Below, in pieces: positions 19,161-28,207 of a stretch of DNA of 64,000 bases. Where the stretch lies: assembly GCF_008935055.1 (NCBI RefSeq), contig NZ_CP043028.1, forward strand, positions 1,952,501 to 2,016,500, read 5' to 3'. Position 1 is the first letter of the stretch, and each line of letters begins with the position of its first letter. Below the pieces are notes generated by a model that worked only from the letters and a program-made list of their open reading frames with translations, made no database searches and was not told the origin of the DNA. A program made the position numbers and the translations under genes. The DNA comes from Pseudobutyrivibrio xylanivorans. GTDB taxonomy: Bacteria > Bacillota > Clostridia > Lachnospirales > Lachnospiraceae.

Positions 19161-19865
19161 CTATTCTCCTATCTCCAACTTATATAATAATTCATAAAAT
19201 CTCTCTAAGTATTCTTCGCTTCCACTCAAGTCAGCCACCATCAAATATTTGGTGTTCTCATCCAACCCAAAATATTCATGTATAGGGCTATCACTGATAT
19301 CCACTGCAACATCATAGCTTCCGGTCACTCCGTCATCGTCAGTGACCTCCATGTTGTAAAGTCTGCCCTGGTCCTGCCATAATTTCAAAATATCTGCAGG
19401 AGCGGTGTCCTTGATATCCCTGATGGCGCCAAGCTGCACCATGTGCTCCACGCCTTCTTCATCAGCAAATGCAAAATCCATCTGTCCTGCCATTACATAG
19501 ATATCAAGCTTGTTGCCATAGCCACCCATGTTTGCAGTGTCGTCTGTGTAAAGATCCGCAGTGATGCTAAATCCGTCATGCTTTTCCATACCAAGAATAT
19601 CGTGCATCTGTGCCTCAACCTCGGTACTGTACTGGTCCGAATTAATGACCATTCCGTAGAACTTGTACTGAACGTAGGTCATGGCATGGTGGATGCACCA
19701 GCCGAGGACAATTAACACTATCAATGCAATTATCATATGCACCTTATAGTACTCAAAGATGTATTCCAGCTTCTGCCCAAATGTCATCTGGGAGAGCTTT
19801 TTCTTTTCCCCTTTAAAAGTCTTGTTTACTGATTCTTGTTCATTATCTATATATTTTTCCATCAT
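19161..19865 (-). CDS. Single-pass membrane protein of unknown function
   Basis: A 234-residue protein with a basic cytoplasmic N-terminus, one membrane helix (about residues 40-62, VHMIIALIVLIVLGWCIHHA) and a soluble C-terminal domain that is probably extracellular. I do not recognise a named family, although proteins of this layout ('QKLEYIFEYYKVHMI' just before the helix) recur in Lachnospiraceae. It is co-transcribed with the YesL gene that follows after two bases. An AGATGC site precedes the ATG. Confidence 0.7.
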   Translation of the reverse strand: MMEKYIDNEQESVNKTFKGEKKKLSQMTFGQKLEYIFEYYKVHMIIALIVLIVLGWCIHHAMTYVQYKFYGMVINSDQYSTEVEAQMHDILGMEKHDGFSITADLYTDDTANMGGYGNKLDIYVMAGQMDFAFADEEGVEHMVQLGAIRDIKDTAPADILKLWQDQGRLYNMEVTDDDGVTGSYDVAVDISDSPIHEYFGLDENTKYLMVADLSGSEEYLERFYELLYKLEIGE

Positions 19866-19888
19866 GCATCTCCCGCTGTTACACCTAC

Positions 19889-19950
19889 AATCCTAAGATA
19901 CTCTTTGTCGCACTATATGTGCTTACAAAGAGCACTTAGAAATTGTAGGC
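19889..19950. repeat. Long imperfect palindrome between pgi and the membrane-protein operon
   Basis: CTACAAT/ATTGTAG outer arms, CTAAG/CTTAG next and ACTCTTTGT/ACAAAGAG inside form an approximately 62-bp hairpin-capable element around a 16-base loop. It lies in the 184-base gap downstream of the pgi terminator. No T-run follows. In organisation it resembles the nested palindrome upstream of pncB. Confidence 0.5.
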
Positions 19951-19986
19951 TACAGCTATTTTCAAACTATGAATAATCCTACATGA

Positions 19987-20017
19987 AAAAAAAAGGCTAC
20001 TTCAATATGAAGTAGCC
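19987..20017 (-). terminator. Intrinsic terminator of pgi
   Basis: GGCTACTTC and GAAGTAGCC form a perfect 9-bp stem with a 5-base loop (19995-20017), followed by nine T residues on the minus strand. Textbook rho-independent terminator. Confidence 0.93.
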
Positions 20018-20050
20018 AAAATTTATAAACATTTTATAAGTATCGTACGC

Positions 20051-21634
20051 CTAGATTGCGAGCAACTTTGCGTATGCTGCAAGAGCATCCGAAGTATCGC
20101 CAGAAAGTACCTTCTTTGCAAGTGTCTTACCAAGCTGAACACCTTCCTGATCGAATGAGTTAAGGTTCCATACAAAGCCCTGGAACATAACCTTGTTCTC
20201 AAAGTGTGCAAGAAGTGCACCAAGTGTCTCAGGTGTGAGCTGCTCACCAACGATGATTGATGATGGGCGGTTACCCTCGAAGTACTTGTTTCTATTATCA
20301 TCATCCTTACCGCAAGCGAAAGCCATAATCTGAGCTGCTACGTTTGCGCAAAGCTTCTGCTGTGAAGTGCTATCCTCAATAACAACATCTGTTGCCATCT
20401 GACTCTTCTTGAAGCCAACAAACTGAAGTGGAATGATGTTTGTTCCCTGGTGAAGGAGCTGGTAGAAGCTGTGCTGTCCGTTTGTTCCTGGCTCACCAAA
20501 GATAACTGGGCCTGTAACATAGTCAACAGGCTCACCAAAACGGTTAACGCTCTTGCCGTTTGACTCCATATCAAGCTGCTGTAAATGAGCAGGGAAACGG
20601 CTAAGGCCCTGTGAGTATGGAAGAACAGCTGTTGTCTCGAAGCCGAGAACATTGCGCTCATATACACCGATAAGGGCATCAAGCATAGCTGGGTTCTTGC
20701 GAACATCAACGTTGCGAGAAAGCTTATCCTCATCTGCAGCACCATTAAGGAAACGAGCAAATACATCTGGACCAAATGCAAGTGAAAGAACTGCGCCACC
20801 TACTGAAGATGTAGATGAGTAACGGCCACCGATGTAATCATCCATGAAGAATGCGTCAAGGTAATCAGCTGACTTTGCAAGAGGTGATGTCTCAGATGTA
20901 ACAGCAATCATGTGCTTACTAGCATCGAGGCCTGCCTTTGCAAGGGCATCCTTAACAAATGACTCGTTTGTAAGTGTCTCAAGTGTTGTACCTGACTTAG
21001 AAACGAGAATGAATATAGAATGAGCAACATCAACGCCAGCAAGAACTGAAGCAGCATCGTCTGGGTCAACGTTTGAAATGAAGCGAGCCTCCATCTTGAA
21101 AGTATTATTAACCTTTGCCCAGTTCTCAAGTGCAAGATACATAGCACGAGGGCCAAGGTCTGAACCACCAATACCAATCTGAACAGCTGTTGTGAACTTC
21201 TCGCCCTTTTCGTTTACGATTTCACCTGCGTGAACCTTGTTTGCAAACTCAGCGATACGCTCCTGCTGCTTTACATAAAACTCTCTCTTATTAACCCCAT
21301 CAGCCATAACATCACTGCCAAGCTGACCACGTGTAAGCTGGTGAAGAACTAATCTCTTCTCTCCAGTGTTGATAACTTCCCCGTTGAAAAGTGCTGAGTA
21401 CTTGTCTGTGAGCTGTGCCTCATCAGCAAGCTCCTGAAGTGCGTCAAGAACTGTATCATCAACCTGCTTTGCAGCGAAGTTGTAAGACATGCCGTTTGAC
21501 ATAGGCACTGAATACTCTGCAACTCTCTTTGCTCCGTTTGCTCCAGCCATAACAGACTTAAGCTCAACCTGATTCTTGAGGCCCTGAAGCTTGCCATAAG
21601 CTTCGAGCTGATCAAAATTCTTCCATGCTACCAT
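20051..21634 (-). CDS. pgi: Glucose-6-phosphate isomerase
   Basis: Pgi interconverts glucose-6-phosphate and fructose-6-phosphate in glycolysis. The 527-residue product has the family's motifs: 'VQIGIGGSDLGPRAMYLAL', 'FILVSKSGTTLETLTN', 'GGRYSSTSSVGGAVL' and the catalytic 'FGEPGTNGQHSFYQLLHQGT'. It belongs to the long pgi form. I start at MVAWKNFDQLEAY because GGAGTAATAACA precedes that ATG; the upstream in-frame extension has no ribosome site. It is monocistronic with a strong terminator and a cre-like site in the leader. Confidence 0.97.
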   Translation of the reverse strand: MVAWKNFDQLEAYGKLQGLKNQVELKSVMAGANGAKRVAEYSVPMSNGMSYNFAAKQVDDTVLDALQELADEAQLTDKYSALFNGEVINTGEKRLVLHQLTRGQLGSDVMADGVNKREFYVKQQERIAEFANKVHAGEIVNEKGEKFTTAVQIGIGGSDLGPRAMYLALENWAKVNNTFKMEARFISNVDPDDAASVLAGVDVAHSIFILVSKSGTTLETLTNESFVKDALAKAGLDASKHMIAVTSETSPLAKSADYLDAFFMDDYIGGRYSSTSSVGGAVLSLAFGPDVFARFLNGAADEDKLSRNVDVRKNPAMLDALIGVYERNVLGFETTAVLPYSQGLSRFPAHLQQLDMESNGKSVNRFGEPVDYVTGPVIFGEPGTNGQHSFYQLLHQGTNIIPLQFVGFKKSQMATDVVIEDSTSQQKLCANVAAQIMAFACGKDDDNRNKYFEGNRPSSIIVGEQLTPETLGALLAHFENKVMFQGFVWNLNSFDQEGVQLGKTLAKKVLSGDTSDALAAYAKLLAI

Positions 21635-21669
21635 TGTTATTACTCCTTTGTATATAAACAAAAAATCAA

Positions 21670-21683
21670 CGAAAACGATTTCA
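21670..21683 (-). promoter_or_regulatory. Cre-like CcpA site in the pgi leader
   Basis: TGAAATCGTTTTCG on the minus strand matches the catabolite-responsive element consensus TGNNANCGNNNNCA except for the last base. It lies about 35 bases upstream of the pgi start, between a likely -10 (TATAAA near 21697) and the ribosome site. Confidence 0.35.
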
Positions 21684-21839
21684 GTGAAAAGTTTATACTA
21701 AATAAGGGCGGTTTTCAAGGAATGGGAAAGGTTTTTCACAATTTCACAACAAATTCATATTCCTTTCTGGGGCTGGTACTTCATACAGTGCTTTATTTCG
21801 CTGCTTGGCGTGCTGCACCAAAATGTGGGGCATGATTAG

Positions 21840-22196
21840 TTAGAGCTCAACAAATTTCTTCGCTCCAAAATCTTCAAACTTCACCCAGTAATTATCTAAG
21901 TGGTTGTTTCCATTGTTTTTCTTTATATAAAGATCAAAATCCATTTTATCCATGCCTAGTGCTCTAAGATGCTCCTGATAAAACATGCATCCTTCTCGCA
22001 TAGTCCGGCGCTGGAAGAATTTAACGAAGCTCCCATATGATATGCCAAGCTTTGCCAGTTCCCATGGGTAAAGCTTGCCATTGTTTAAGTCTGTAGCTTT
22101 TATTAGCTCACGATCTTTTATTTCAAAATCCATAAGAGGGGTGTCCAAAAAATATAAAACTCCTTTTAGATTATTTATTAATCTAACTTCTGCCAT
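21840..22196 (-). CDS. Small partner protein of a split HipA-like kinase (adapter domain only)
   Basis: A 118-residue protein whose start overlaps the end of the HTH-HipA gene by 19 bases. I do not recognise a named family. Its C-terminal half matches, segment by segment, the C-terminal half of the XRE regulator at 51528-52061: FFQRRTMREGC against FLEERCFPQGR, ALGMDKMDFDLYIKKNNGN against ELGLPFYDPFEIIKKTKGR, and DNYWVKFED against DDFWIEIEE. Both are encoded next to a HipA-like kinase. It therefore looks like the non-DNA-binding partner, perhaps the antitoxin-side or substrate-side domain. Function is inferred from this pairing only. Confidence 0.65.
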   Translation of the reverse strand: MAEVRLINNLKGVLYFLDTPLMDFEIKDRELIKATDLNNGKLYPWELAKLGISYGSFVKFFQRRTMREGCMFYQEHLRALGMDKMDFDLYIKKNNGNNHLDNYWVKFEDFGAKKFVEL

Positions 22197-23425
22197 AATT
22201 CCGACATCCTCCTTTCATATTCTTTAGCAAATGGGGTGTTTAAAATATCAATATATTTGATTTCATTCACTCCCTTATATATCTCTTTAACCTTATATTC
22301 TCTATTCAATATTTCTAAAAAGTCAAAAGGATCCTCGCCATATGGCGATACATACACATTGTTCATGGCTTCTTCGAACGTATGATAATTATCGCGATAA
22401 TAATCGTGTTCAAATAGGCCCATTCCATTATCAAAAATTAGTGGTATCTGGTATTCTCCATTTATTGAATTAAAAAATAAACCGAAGTTTCGTGTATGCC
22501 TATCCACATTACCAACCAAGCAATCTAATACCGATAGATTCAGCATATACTTTTCGGATTCCTCATATGGGATATTCCCCATTTCTGATAACTGCTTGGC
22601 ACACCATTTTAGCTTTTCAATGGAATTCATTTTTAAAAAGAAGTCGTCCTTAGTAGATATATGTTTTTCTTCCAGTAATGATTCAAATGATAAAAACGTA
22701 TATCCATCTAATTCAAAATTCGAAGAATACACTGCATCAAACTTCCTGCCGCCATATGCAAAAATGCAGTGTTTTTGCTGAACACAAGGAATACCTAACT
22801 GGTTAGCAATATCACTAGCAATAATCTCCACCGCCCAATCTCTCATTGCAATACTAGCCATTATAGCCTGTGATTTCACAAAAAGTGAACGTCCATAGGT
22901 CAGGGCTTTCATCTGGAATCCATCTGTGTCAGTTCTGGTTAGAAGAATATCTTTCTTCGTAAATGCGAATTCTGGAAGTTCATCATTTGATTTGATTTGT
23001 AATTCTGGTATTACTGATGGATTGAATGTTTTCTCACCATCTGTAAAAAGATACACGCCAGGTTCATCTACTCCTACCTGAATTAAATACTTCTCTTCAA
23101 GCATCTTGATCATATCCTGCCACGTTGGATTCATATTAAATCCAAATGGAAGCTTTGATATTTGAACAGCATAATTTGCTAACACAACAGCTCTATGTTG
23201 TAAGTCAACTGTTATGGAAGAGACATTCTCATCATTTACACACCAGTCTATTTTAAGAGGTTGTTGATTCGATTCTTTTATTCGTTTGTGAAGCGCCTGC
23301 CTAGACACACCATATTCTGCTGCAAGGCTCGCAATACTCTCACCTAATTCATGGCGAGAAATGATTGCATCAAACTGCTCATCTGAAATTTTTGGTTTGC
23401 GCCCTGCGTTTCGTTCATTTGACAT
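22178..23425 (-). CDS. HipA-like Ser/Thr kinase fused to an N-terminal helix-turn-helix
   Basis: A 415-residue protein. Residues 8-55 form a resolvase/Hin-like helix-turn-helix (ISDEQFDAIISRHELGESIA then AAEYGVSRQALHKRIKE). The C-terminal half is a HipA-type kinase core: catalytic loop GNVDRHTRNFGLFF (Asp, His, Asn in the HipA pattern) and metal-binding IFDNGMGLF, where classical HipA has YD. HipA kinases phosphorylate a translation factor or tRNA synthetase and cause growth arrest. Here the DNA-binding domain is on the kinase itself, while the small partner gene follows with a 19-base overlap. This is not a classical hipBA order. Confidence 0.75.
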   Translation of the reverse strand: MSNERNAGRKPKISDEQFDAIISRHELGESIASLAAEYGVSRQALHKRIKESNQQPLKIDWCVNDENVSSITVDLQHRAVVLANYAVQISKLPFGFNMNPTWQDMIKMLEEKYLIQVGVDEPGVYLFTDGEKTFNPSVIPELQIKSNDELPEFAFTKKDILLTRTDTDGFQMKALTYGRSLFVKSQAIMASIAMRDWAVEIIASDIANQLGIPCVQQKHCIFAYGGRKFDAVYSSNFELDGYTFLSFESLLEEKHISTKDDFFLKMNSIEKLKWCAKQLSEMGNIPYEESEKYMLNLSVLDCLVGNVDRHTRNFGLFFNSINGEYQIPLIFDNGMGLFEHDYYRDNYHTFEEAMNNVYVSPYGEDPFDFLEILNREYKVKEIYKGVNEIKYIDILNTPFAKEYERRMSELWQKLD

Positions 23426-23539
23426 AATGAATCCTCCATATGGTTATTATGTTAAATAGCAAGCACTCTGTCAATATTTTAATTAGTTGACATACTGAAT
23501 GAAATTTGAGCTGCCCCCTGGGACTTTCCGCAAAAGGAA

Positions 23540-24967
23540 TTAGATAAACAAATCATCTAAAGTAATCACAGCTTGAATATTTCCTGAATAGCTATTATTT
23601 ACCATCCCATAAGTAGTAACCAATGTAGGATAAATCGCATATTTAGTCTTTGTTGCCTTCTGAAAATCTTGAATTTTTCCCCTTATGTCAGAATCCACAT
23701 CTGCTGATACAGTGTAATCGGAATTTGAATACTTCATTTCGCATAAATTAATTACCTGATCTTTCCTTACAATCAGTAAATCAATCTGTGAACCTTTAAT
23801 TCCTTTAGCTTCATCTGCCTTGCAATACCAAGAATTCACTTCTGTCTGGACACCTGAAATTCCAAGCTTTTGCTTCATCTGATTTACATGCTCCAAGCAA
23901 ACTCTTTCAAAAGCTAATCCTTGCCAAGTATTTATTAAAGGCGTATTTATTAGATTTGTCCAGAAATGCTCATCTGTTGGTTTGTCAAAAAGAAACTGAT
24001 AATAAAACAATGTATAGTTATCAATGAGCTGATATACAGCATTTTTCTTCTTCATACCGTATGCATCATATTTTCTTATGAATCCACAGCTTTCCAACTC
24101 TTCGAGTCTAGTCGTCAATTCTCCCGAATTTGCAAGACCAGAATTCCCTATTATTTCCTCACGGGTCATACCAACCTTCTTAGTTGCCAGTGTACTGATT
24201 ATTTTGATGTAGTTTTCGGGATTTTTAAAAATAGACGCATATAAATATTTGAATTCATCCGCCAAGGGTGCATTTTTAGCAAAAAGAATCTTATCAATAT
24301 TCTGCTGGATACTTAAGCCTTTCTCGAGAAATCCCCAATAAAAAGGTATTCCTCCAAAAACCATGTAATAATGTAAAATCTGGTTTCTCGTAAAAGCCAT
24401 TCCTTTTGACTTGACATATTCTTCGCACTCAGCCAAAGAAAAGCTTTCCAGATGTATCTGCTCCGTCAATCTGTTATAAAGCCCACCTTTGTTGTGCACT
24501 ACCTTTGATAACATCCAAGAAGTAGCGGATGCGCACACAATAAGAACAACATCTCTTCGCGCTGACGCCCATCCATTCCAGAAATTTTCCAAAGCCACCA
24601 TCAAATCACTGTTCTGCGTATCCATCCATGATAGCTCATCAATAAAGATAATCTTCTTTTTCTCAGATGACGAACGAATTACATCCTTTAAATCTTCAAA
24701 TGCTTCTAGCCAATTCTTGCGTTTTTTTGTTGGATTTCCTCCAGCATCCCTTATTGAAGCCTCAAATGCAAAGAGTTGTTCCTTCAATCCACCCTCAGAT
24801 AATCCTGAATGCTGAAATGTAAACCTATAATTAAAGACTTCTCTTATAAGGAAAGTCTTTCCTATTCTTCTACGTCCGTAAATGGCTACAAAATGAGAAT
24901 AATCATCCTGAATTGTACTGTTTAGAATATCGATTTCTTGTTTTCTTCCAATTATCATATCGTTCAA
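23540..24967 (-). CDS. Archaeal-type AAA ATPase with DUF234 nuclease-like C-terminus
   Basis: A 475-residue ATPase of the archaeal ATPase/DUF234 class. N-terminal P-loop: AIYGRRRIGKTFLIREVF; Walker B: KIIFIDELSWMDT; a sensor-type 'VLIVCASATSWM' follows. A winged helix lies in the middle (MTREEIIGNSGLANSGELTT), and the C-terminus has a PD-(D/E)XK-like pattern (GSQIDLLIVRKDQVINLCEMKYS). The family is widespread in gut anaerobes and is thought to be mobile or defence-related, but its function is unknown. The ATG is preceded by GGAGTTGAACGAT, where the ribosome site is itself part of a repeated 19-bp sequence. Confidence 0.85.
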   Translation of the reverse strand: MNDMIIGRKQEIDILNSTIQDDYSHFVAIYGRRRIGKTFLIREVFNYRFTFQHSGLSEGGLKEQLFAFEASIRDAGGNPTKKRKNWLEAFEDLKDVIRSSSEKKKIIFIDELSWMDTQNSDLMVALENFWNGWASARRDVVLIVCASATSWMLSKVVHNKGGLYNRLTEQIHLESFSLAECEEYVKSKGMAFTRNQILHYYMVFGGIPFYWGFLEKGLSIQQNIDKILFAKNAPLADEFKYLYASIFKNPENYIKIISTLATKKVGMTREEIIGNSGLANSGELTTRLEELESCGFIRKYDAYGMKKKNAVYQLIDNYTLFYYQFLFDKPTDEHFWTNLINTPLINTWQGLAFERVCLEHVNQMKQKLGISGVQTEVNSWYCKADEAKGIKGSQIDLLIVRKDQVINLCEMKYSNSDYTVSADVDSDIRGKIQDFQKATKTKYAIYPTLVTTYGMVNNSYSGNIQAVITLDDLFI

Positions 24968-25093
24968 CTCCGCTTAATCTCATTATTTTAATGTCTTTAA
25001 GCTAATTCTAGCACCATTTTTTATCCACTTCAACCGAAAATGCACTTCAACTCCGCTTAATCTCGTTATACGTGGAGATTAAGCGGAGTTGAA
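24963..25093. repeat. Three copies of a 19-bp sequence around the AAA ATPase promoter
   Basis: TTCAACTCCGCTTAATCTC occurs at 24963-24981, directly before the ATPase start codon, and again at 25046-25064. Its exact reverse complement is at 25075-25093, so the last two form a perfect 19-bp stem with a 10-base loop. The copy next to the gene supplies the ribosome binding site GGAG. The copies flank the gene's promoter. Confidence 0.85.
25005..25033 (-). promoter_or_regulatory. Promoter of the AAA ATPase gene
   Basis: On the minus strand TTGAAG (25028-25033) and TAGAAT (25005-25010) are 17 bases apart. It lies between the paired copies and the gene-proximal copy of the 19-bp repeat. Confidence 0.55.
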
Positions 25094-25169
25094 TGGGTTG
25101 AAATTTTGTTTTTATTTTATAAACGCCTTTTGAGGACCCGTCAATATGTACGTCTTCGACTTCAATAAA

Positions 25170-27194
25170 CTATAGCACATCCTTAATATCTGTCATCCTT
25201 CCAAAAAATGTGTCTTCAACAACAAGTCTTTTAAAATCTTCATCATCTATTTGTAATTTTCCTATTAGAGATAATAACCCTTCGTCTAATTGCTTATTAA
25301 TTATACGCAACTCTTTTGGTACAATTTCAAGATAATCTTCTACATATTCTATTATGCCCTGCTGCATTTTCTGGACACATTTAATATTCTCAGGGCTTCT
25401 AGTTTCTTTTGCATATACAGGATTACCACACTCGTCAAATTCATCCACCGATGGCATTGGTGATGTGAGTATTGTTTCTAAGATGTAATAATTATCAAAT
25501 ATTACACTCTTATCTCGCTCCTCCTCCGTATAAAATGACTCAATTTCCACTCCTTTATCAGCCATAAATTCCGGCTCTAGCTGTAGGAAATATAGCCCCT
25601 TAAGTTGTTGTTTCATTATCTTTTGGAGGAACAATTGAGTTGTTCCTTTTGCGACAAAGTCAAACACAGCAGTTGTGCCATCGCTAAGATTTAGCTTTGA
25701 TATATATTTTTGATAATTCAATCTTTGGAATTTTGCCTTATTAATAATTGCTGCATTTCTATCCTCACCTTCATTTAAACTTATGCCAAATCGTGCAAGT
25801 AAACTTTCTTCTTGGCTTCCAAAAAACTTCATGCTGTCGACATAAGCTATGTCATCTTCATTTTTTATGCCTGCACGTATAGCAGATGTACGCGAAGTCA
25901 AGAAATATACCGATAATGATTTCGAATCAATTCTATGAAGTATTTCATTTATTAAATATCCATCACGCGCACATAATAGAACATTTTCTGCTCCAATTTC
26001 TTTTAGCTTATCTTTAAACCATAGTGCAAAATCTAAAACCATTGGACCACAGATAAAATATCCTATATCTTTCGCGTCTTTTATAGACAATCTTAAATCT
26101 TTATTTTCAAACAAGAATGGATCAGAAAATATTCTAGAAAGAGCAAGTCCAACCTTAACCCTATCGGAAAACGTTTTTACATTTTTTTCAAGGCTTAGTT
26201 CACCTACATTATCAAATAATTCTTTTGCATTGTATAAACGATAATGATTTATACCATACTCAGTTGCCTTTTCAGCATCTACATATTCATCATCACCTAT
26301 ATGTAAAATTTTTAGATTATGATAGTCTTTCTTCACTATCTCAAATAATCCAGAAGCTTTAGCAACGTTAAACTCACTAGAGACATACACTTTATCTATA
26401 TACGAAAATCCCATTAGTAGTAAAACTTCCTCTATTTGCTCTAGACTATAGTATGTATCTGTGGTAACTATAATAGTCTTACCCAGAGATGCTATTTTAC
26501 CTATTAATTGAGACATTCCATCTCGAGGATACATAACTGACTTATCCAAATTCCACTCTAAATCAGCCAACTCATCCGCTGTTACCTTAATATCTTTCTG
26601 CTGATTAATCACCCAATTATATATCTGTTTAATCTTTGGTGCTTCATCACTAGATAGTTCTTTTTCAGCTGCTAATCGAAGATTTAAAAAATCTGGAATA
26701 AAAACTCCTTGTTCTTCTAGCTTTGCTTGAACCATTTCAAATACATCAGTGTAATATAGAGTTTTTCTTGCAAATAATGTATCAAACAAATCAAAACTTA
26801 TAACATCCGCTTGATCAATTTCCTTATATAATCTCTCCTTCGTATATACGTTAAAACCTTTAAAATCATATACGGCCTTTGTTTCAGTTAATAAGTCATT
26901 TCCTCGAATATCATATACAAGTATTCCATTGTTTACACATACTTCCTTTATTCTTTTAGCAATCACTTTACACGAGCCTGGCCGTGCCACTACTATAATT
27001 GCCTCTACACTTAAATCAATCGCTTGTTGTAAACTAATTATCGGATATCCAAAGGCTTCCCCGGACTCCTTAAATCCGTCTAAAAGGCCAACTATTTTAG
27101 GCCCACTTCCCCACCTGGAAATGAGCCTTTCTGTTTCAGTGCCTAAACCATATAAAGCTATTGTTTTGTTCTTAATGTCATCTAGCACAATCAT
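25170..27194 (-). CDS. Rossmann-module HAD-superfamily hydrolase of the glycan operon
   Basis: A 674-residue protein related to the large HAD hydrolases of COG5610, found in surface polysaccharide loci. Residues 10-105 are the shared Rossmann-like module (ALYGLGTETERLI, then GLLDGF, then VEAIIVV). The HAD domain follows from about residue 130, with motif I ISFDLFDTLFARK, the threonine of motif II in TIIVTTDTYYS, and motif III/IV in HIGDDEYVDAEKA. The C-terminal 300 residues resemble the extended part of these proteins and include 'LLCARDGYLINEI' and 'FDFVAKGTTQLFL'. It is the last gene of the operon. Its substrate is probably a phosphorylated glycan intermediate. Confidence 0.78.
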   Translation of the reverse strand: MIVLDDIKNKTIALYGLGTETERLISRWGSGPKIVGLLDGFKESGEAFGYPIISLQQAIDLSVEAIIVVARPGSCKVIAKRIKEVCVNNGILVYDIRGNDLLTETKAVYDFKGFNVYTKERLYKEIDQADVISFDLFDTLFARKTLYYTDVFEMVQAKLEEQGVFIPDFLNLRLAAEKELSSDEAPKIKQIYNWVINQQKDIKVTADELADLEWNLDKSVMYPRDGMSQLIGKIASLGKTIIVTTDTYYSLEQIEEVLLLMGFSYIDKVYVSSEFNVAKASGLFEIVKKDYHNLKILHIGDDEYVDAEKATEYGINHYRLYNAKELFDNVGELSLEKNVKTFSDRVKVGLALSRIFSDPFLFENKDLRLSIKDAKDIGYFICGPMVLDFALWFKDKLKEIGAENVLLCARDGYLINEILHRIDSKSLSVYFLTSRTSAIRAGIKNEDDIAYVDSMKFFGSQEESLLARFGISLNEGEDRNAAIINKAKFQRLNYQKYISKLNLSDGTTAVFDFVAKGTTQLFLQKIMKQQLKGLYFLQLEPEFMADKGVEIESFYTEEERDKSVIFDNYYILETILTSPMPSVDEFDECGNPVYAKETRSPENIKCVQKMQQGIIEYVEDYLEIVPKELRIINKQLDEGLLSLIGKLQIDDEDFKRLVVEDTFFGRMTDIKDVL

Positions 27195-27202
27195 TTTGCT
27201 CC

Positions 27203-28207
27203 TTATTTTTCAAAAGCAGATTTTAGCGGAAACTTTTTTTCTAAAGTAGCATTAATGTCTCTTTTTATTATTTCGAACTCTTCAGGCGTACAATTTTCAT
27301 TGAAACTAATCATCGGATACAACCTATTATTAATTGCATCAATTACTTCATTGTATGTTTCTATAGTCGGGAAAAAAACCTTGCCTTGAGTTCTTCTAGG
27401 CATAAAATTTCCCTCACATAGCTGCCAATATCTGATTAAATATTGTGTCACATCTGCCGAACCCCTAAATCTATCTTTAGAGCCAGCATCTAGCGCTTCA
27501 GGTTCGAGTCCCCACAATTTTTTTAAGGTAGACTTTTTCATTGCATTGGCCATATGTGGATCATAAAATCCTGGAAAATCATACCAATAAGCACAAGCTT
27601 TTGTGCGTTCCAATCTATCTCCATAATCCTCGCAATACCACTTTTCCCAGTTTTTTTCTTGAACCTCTCTCTTATGAAAATATTTATTAATGATAAACAT
27701 GTTATTAACTTGTGCATAGCGAGTAGCACGAGATACCGCACCAAAGGATGTTGTTGTGATTATATTTTCAACTGCTTCATCACATACCAAATCATTCTTG
27801 AAGTAATATTCTTCATCAATCTCCTTAAGTGGAAAAACATCATCACTGAATAAAATAAAATTCTCAGATAGATCCTCTATGCGATGTATATTCATCTCTA
27901 TTGTATTAGAATTAAAAGTTGGCAAATACTCTGATGGAATATACTCATCATGTCTTACTAATCGAATCTTATTATTCTCGGTATTAAGAAATTCTGGAGT
28001 TTGTCCACATGTAATTAAAAAGACCTTATTTACCCATGGCATACACTTTTCAATTGCTCTAAACCACAAATGCAAATTATCCCAACTTTGAAATCTTACA
28101 TTTGAGAACTCTATTCCATCCTGTTTTGCGTACTTGTTTTTTTCGCTCTGCCATTTTTTATCTTTTTCATCTACCCAAGGAATAACTATATCTATCGGTT
28201 TATTCAT
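27203..28207 (-). CDS. Stealth-family hexose-1-phosphate transferase
   Basis: A 334-residue Stealth protein. This family transfers sugar-1-phosphate from a nucleotide sugar to build phosphodiester-linked capsules. Conserved region 1 is DIVIPWVDEKDKKW, region 2 includes TFNSNTIEMNIHRI and ENFILFSDDVFPL, region 3 has the HxPxxxx-like 'YDPHMANAMKKS' area, and region 4 is the 'GSADVTQYLIRYWQL' segment. It overlaps the next gene by four bases (ATGA) and precedes the HAD gene by eight bases. It lacks the Rossmann module carried by its neighbours. It implies that the glycan contains phosphodiester bonds. Confidence 0.88.
   Translation of the reverse strand: MNKPIDIVIPWVDEKDKKWQSEKNKYAKQDGIEFSNVRFQSWDNLHLWFRAIEKCMPWVNKVFLITCGQTPEFLNTENNKIRLVRHDEYIPSEYLPTFNSNTIEMNIHRIEDLSENFILFSDDVFPLKEIDEEYYFKNDLVCDEAVENIITTTSFGAVSRATRYAQVNNMFIINKYFHKREVQEKNWEKWYCEDYGDRLERTKACAYWYDFPGFYDPHMANAMKKSTLKKLWGLEPEALDAGSKDRFRGSADVTQYLIRYWQLCEGNFMPRRTQGKVFFPTIETYNEVIDAINNRLYPMISFNENCTPEEFEIIKRDINATLEKKFPLKSAFEK

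Noticed and set aside
20023..21615. Several long minus-strand frames in other phases of pgi (for example 20338-20799 and 20908-21177)
   Set aside because: They are Leu/Ser-rich shadow frames of a well-supported gene, without ribosome sites or recognisable domains.
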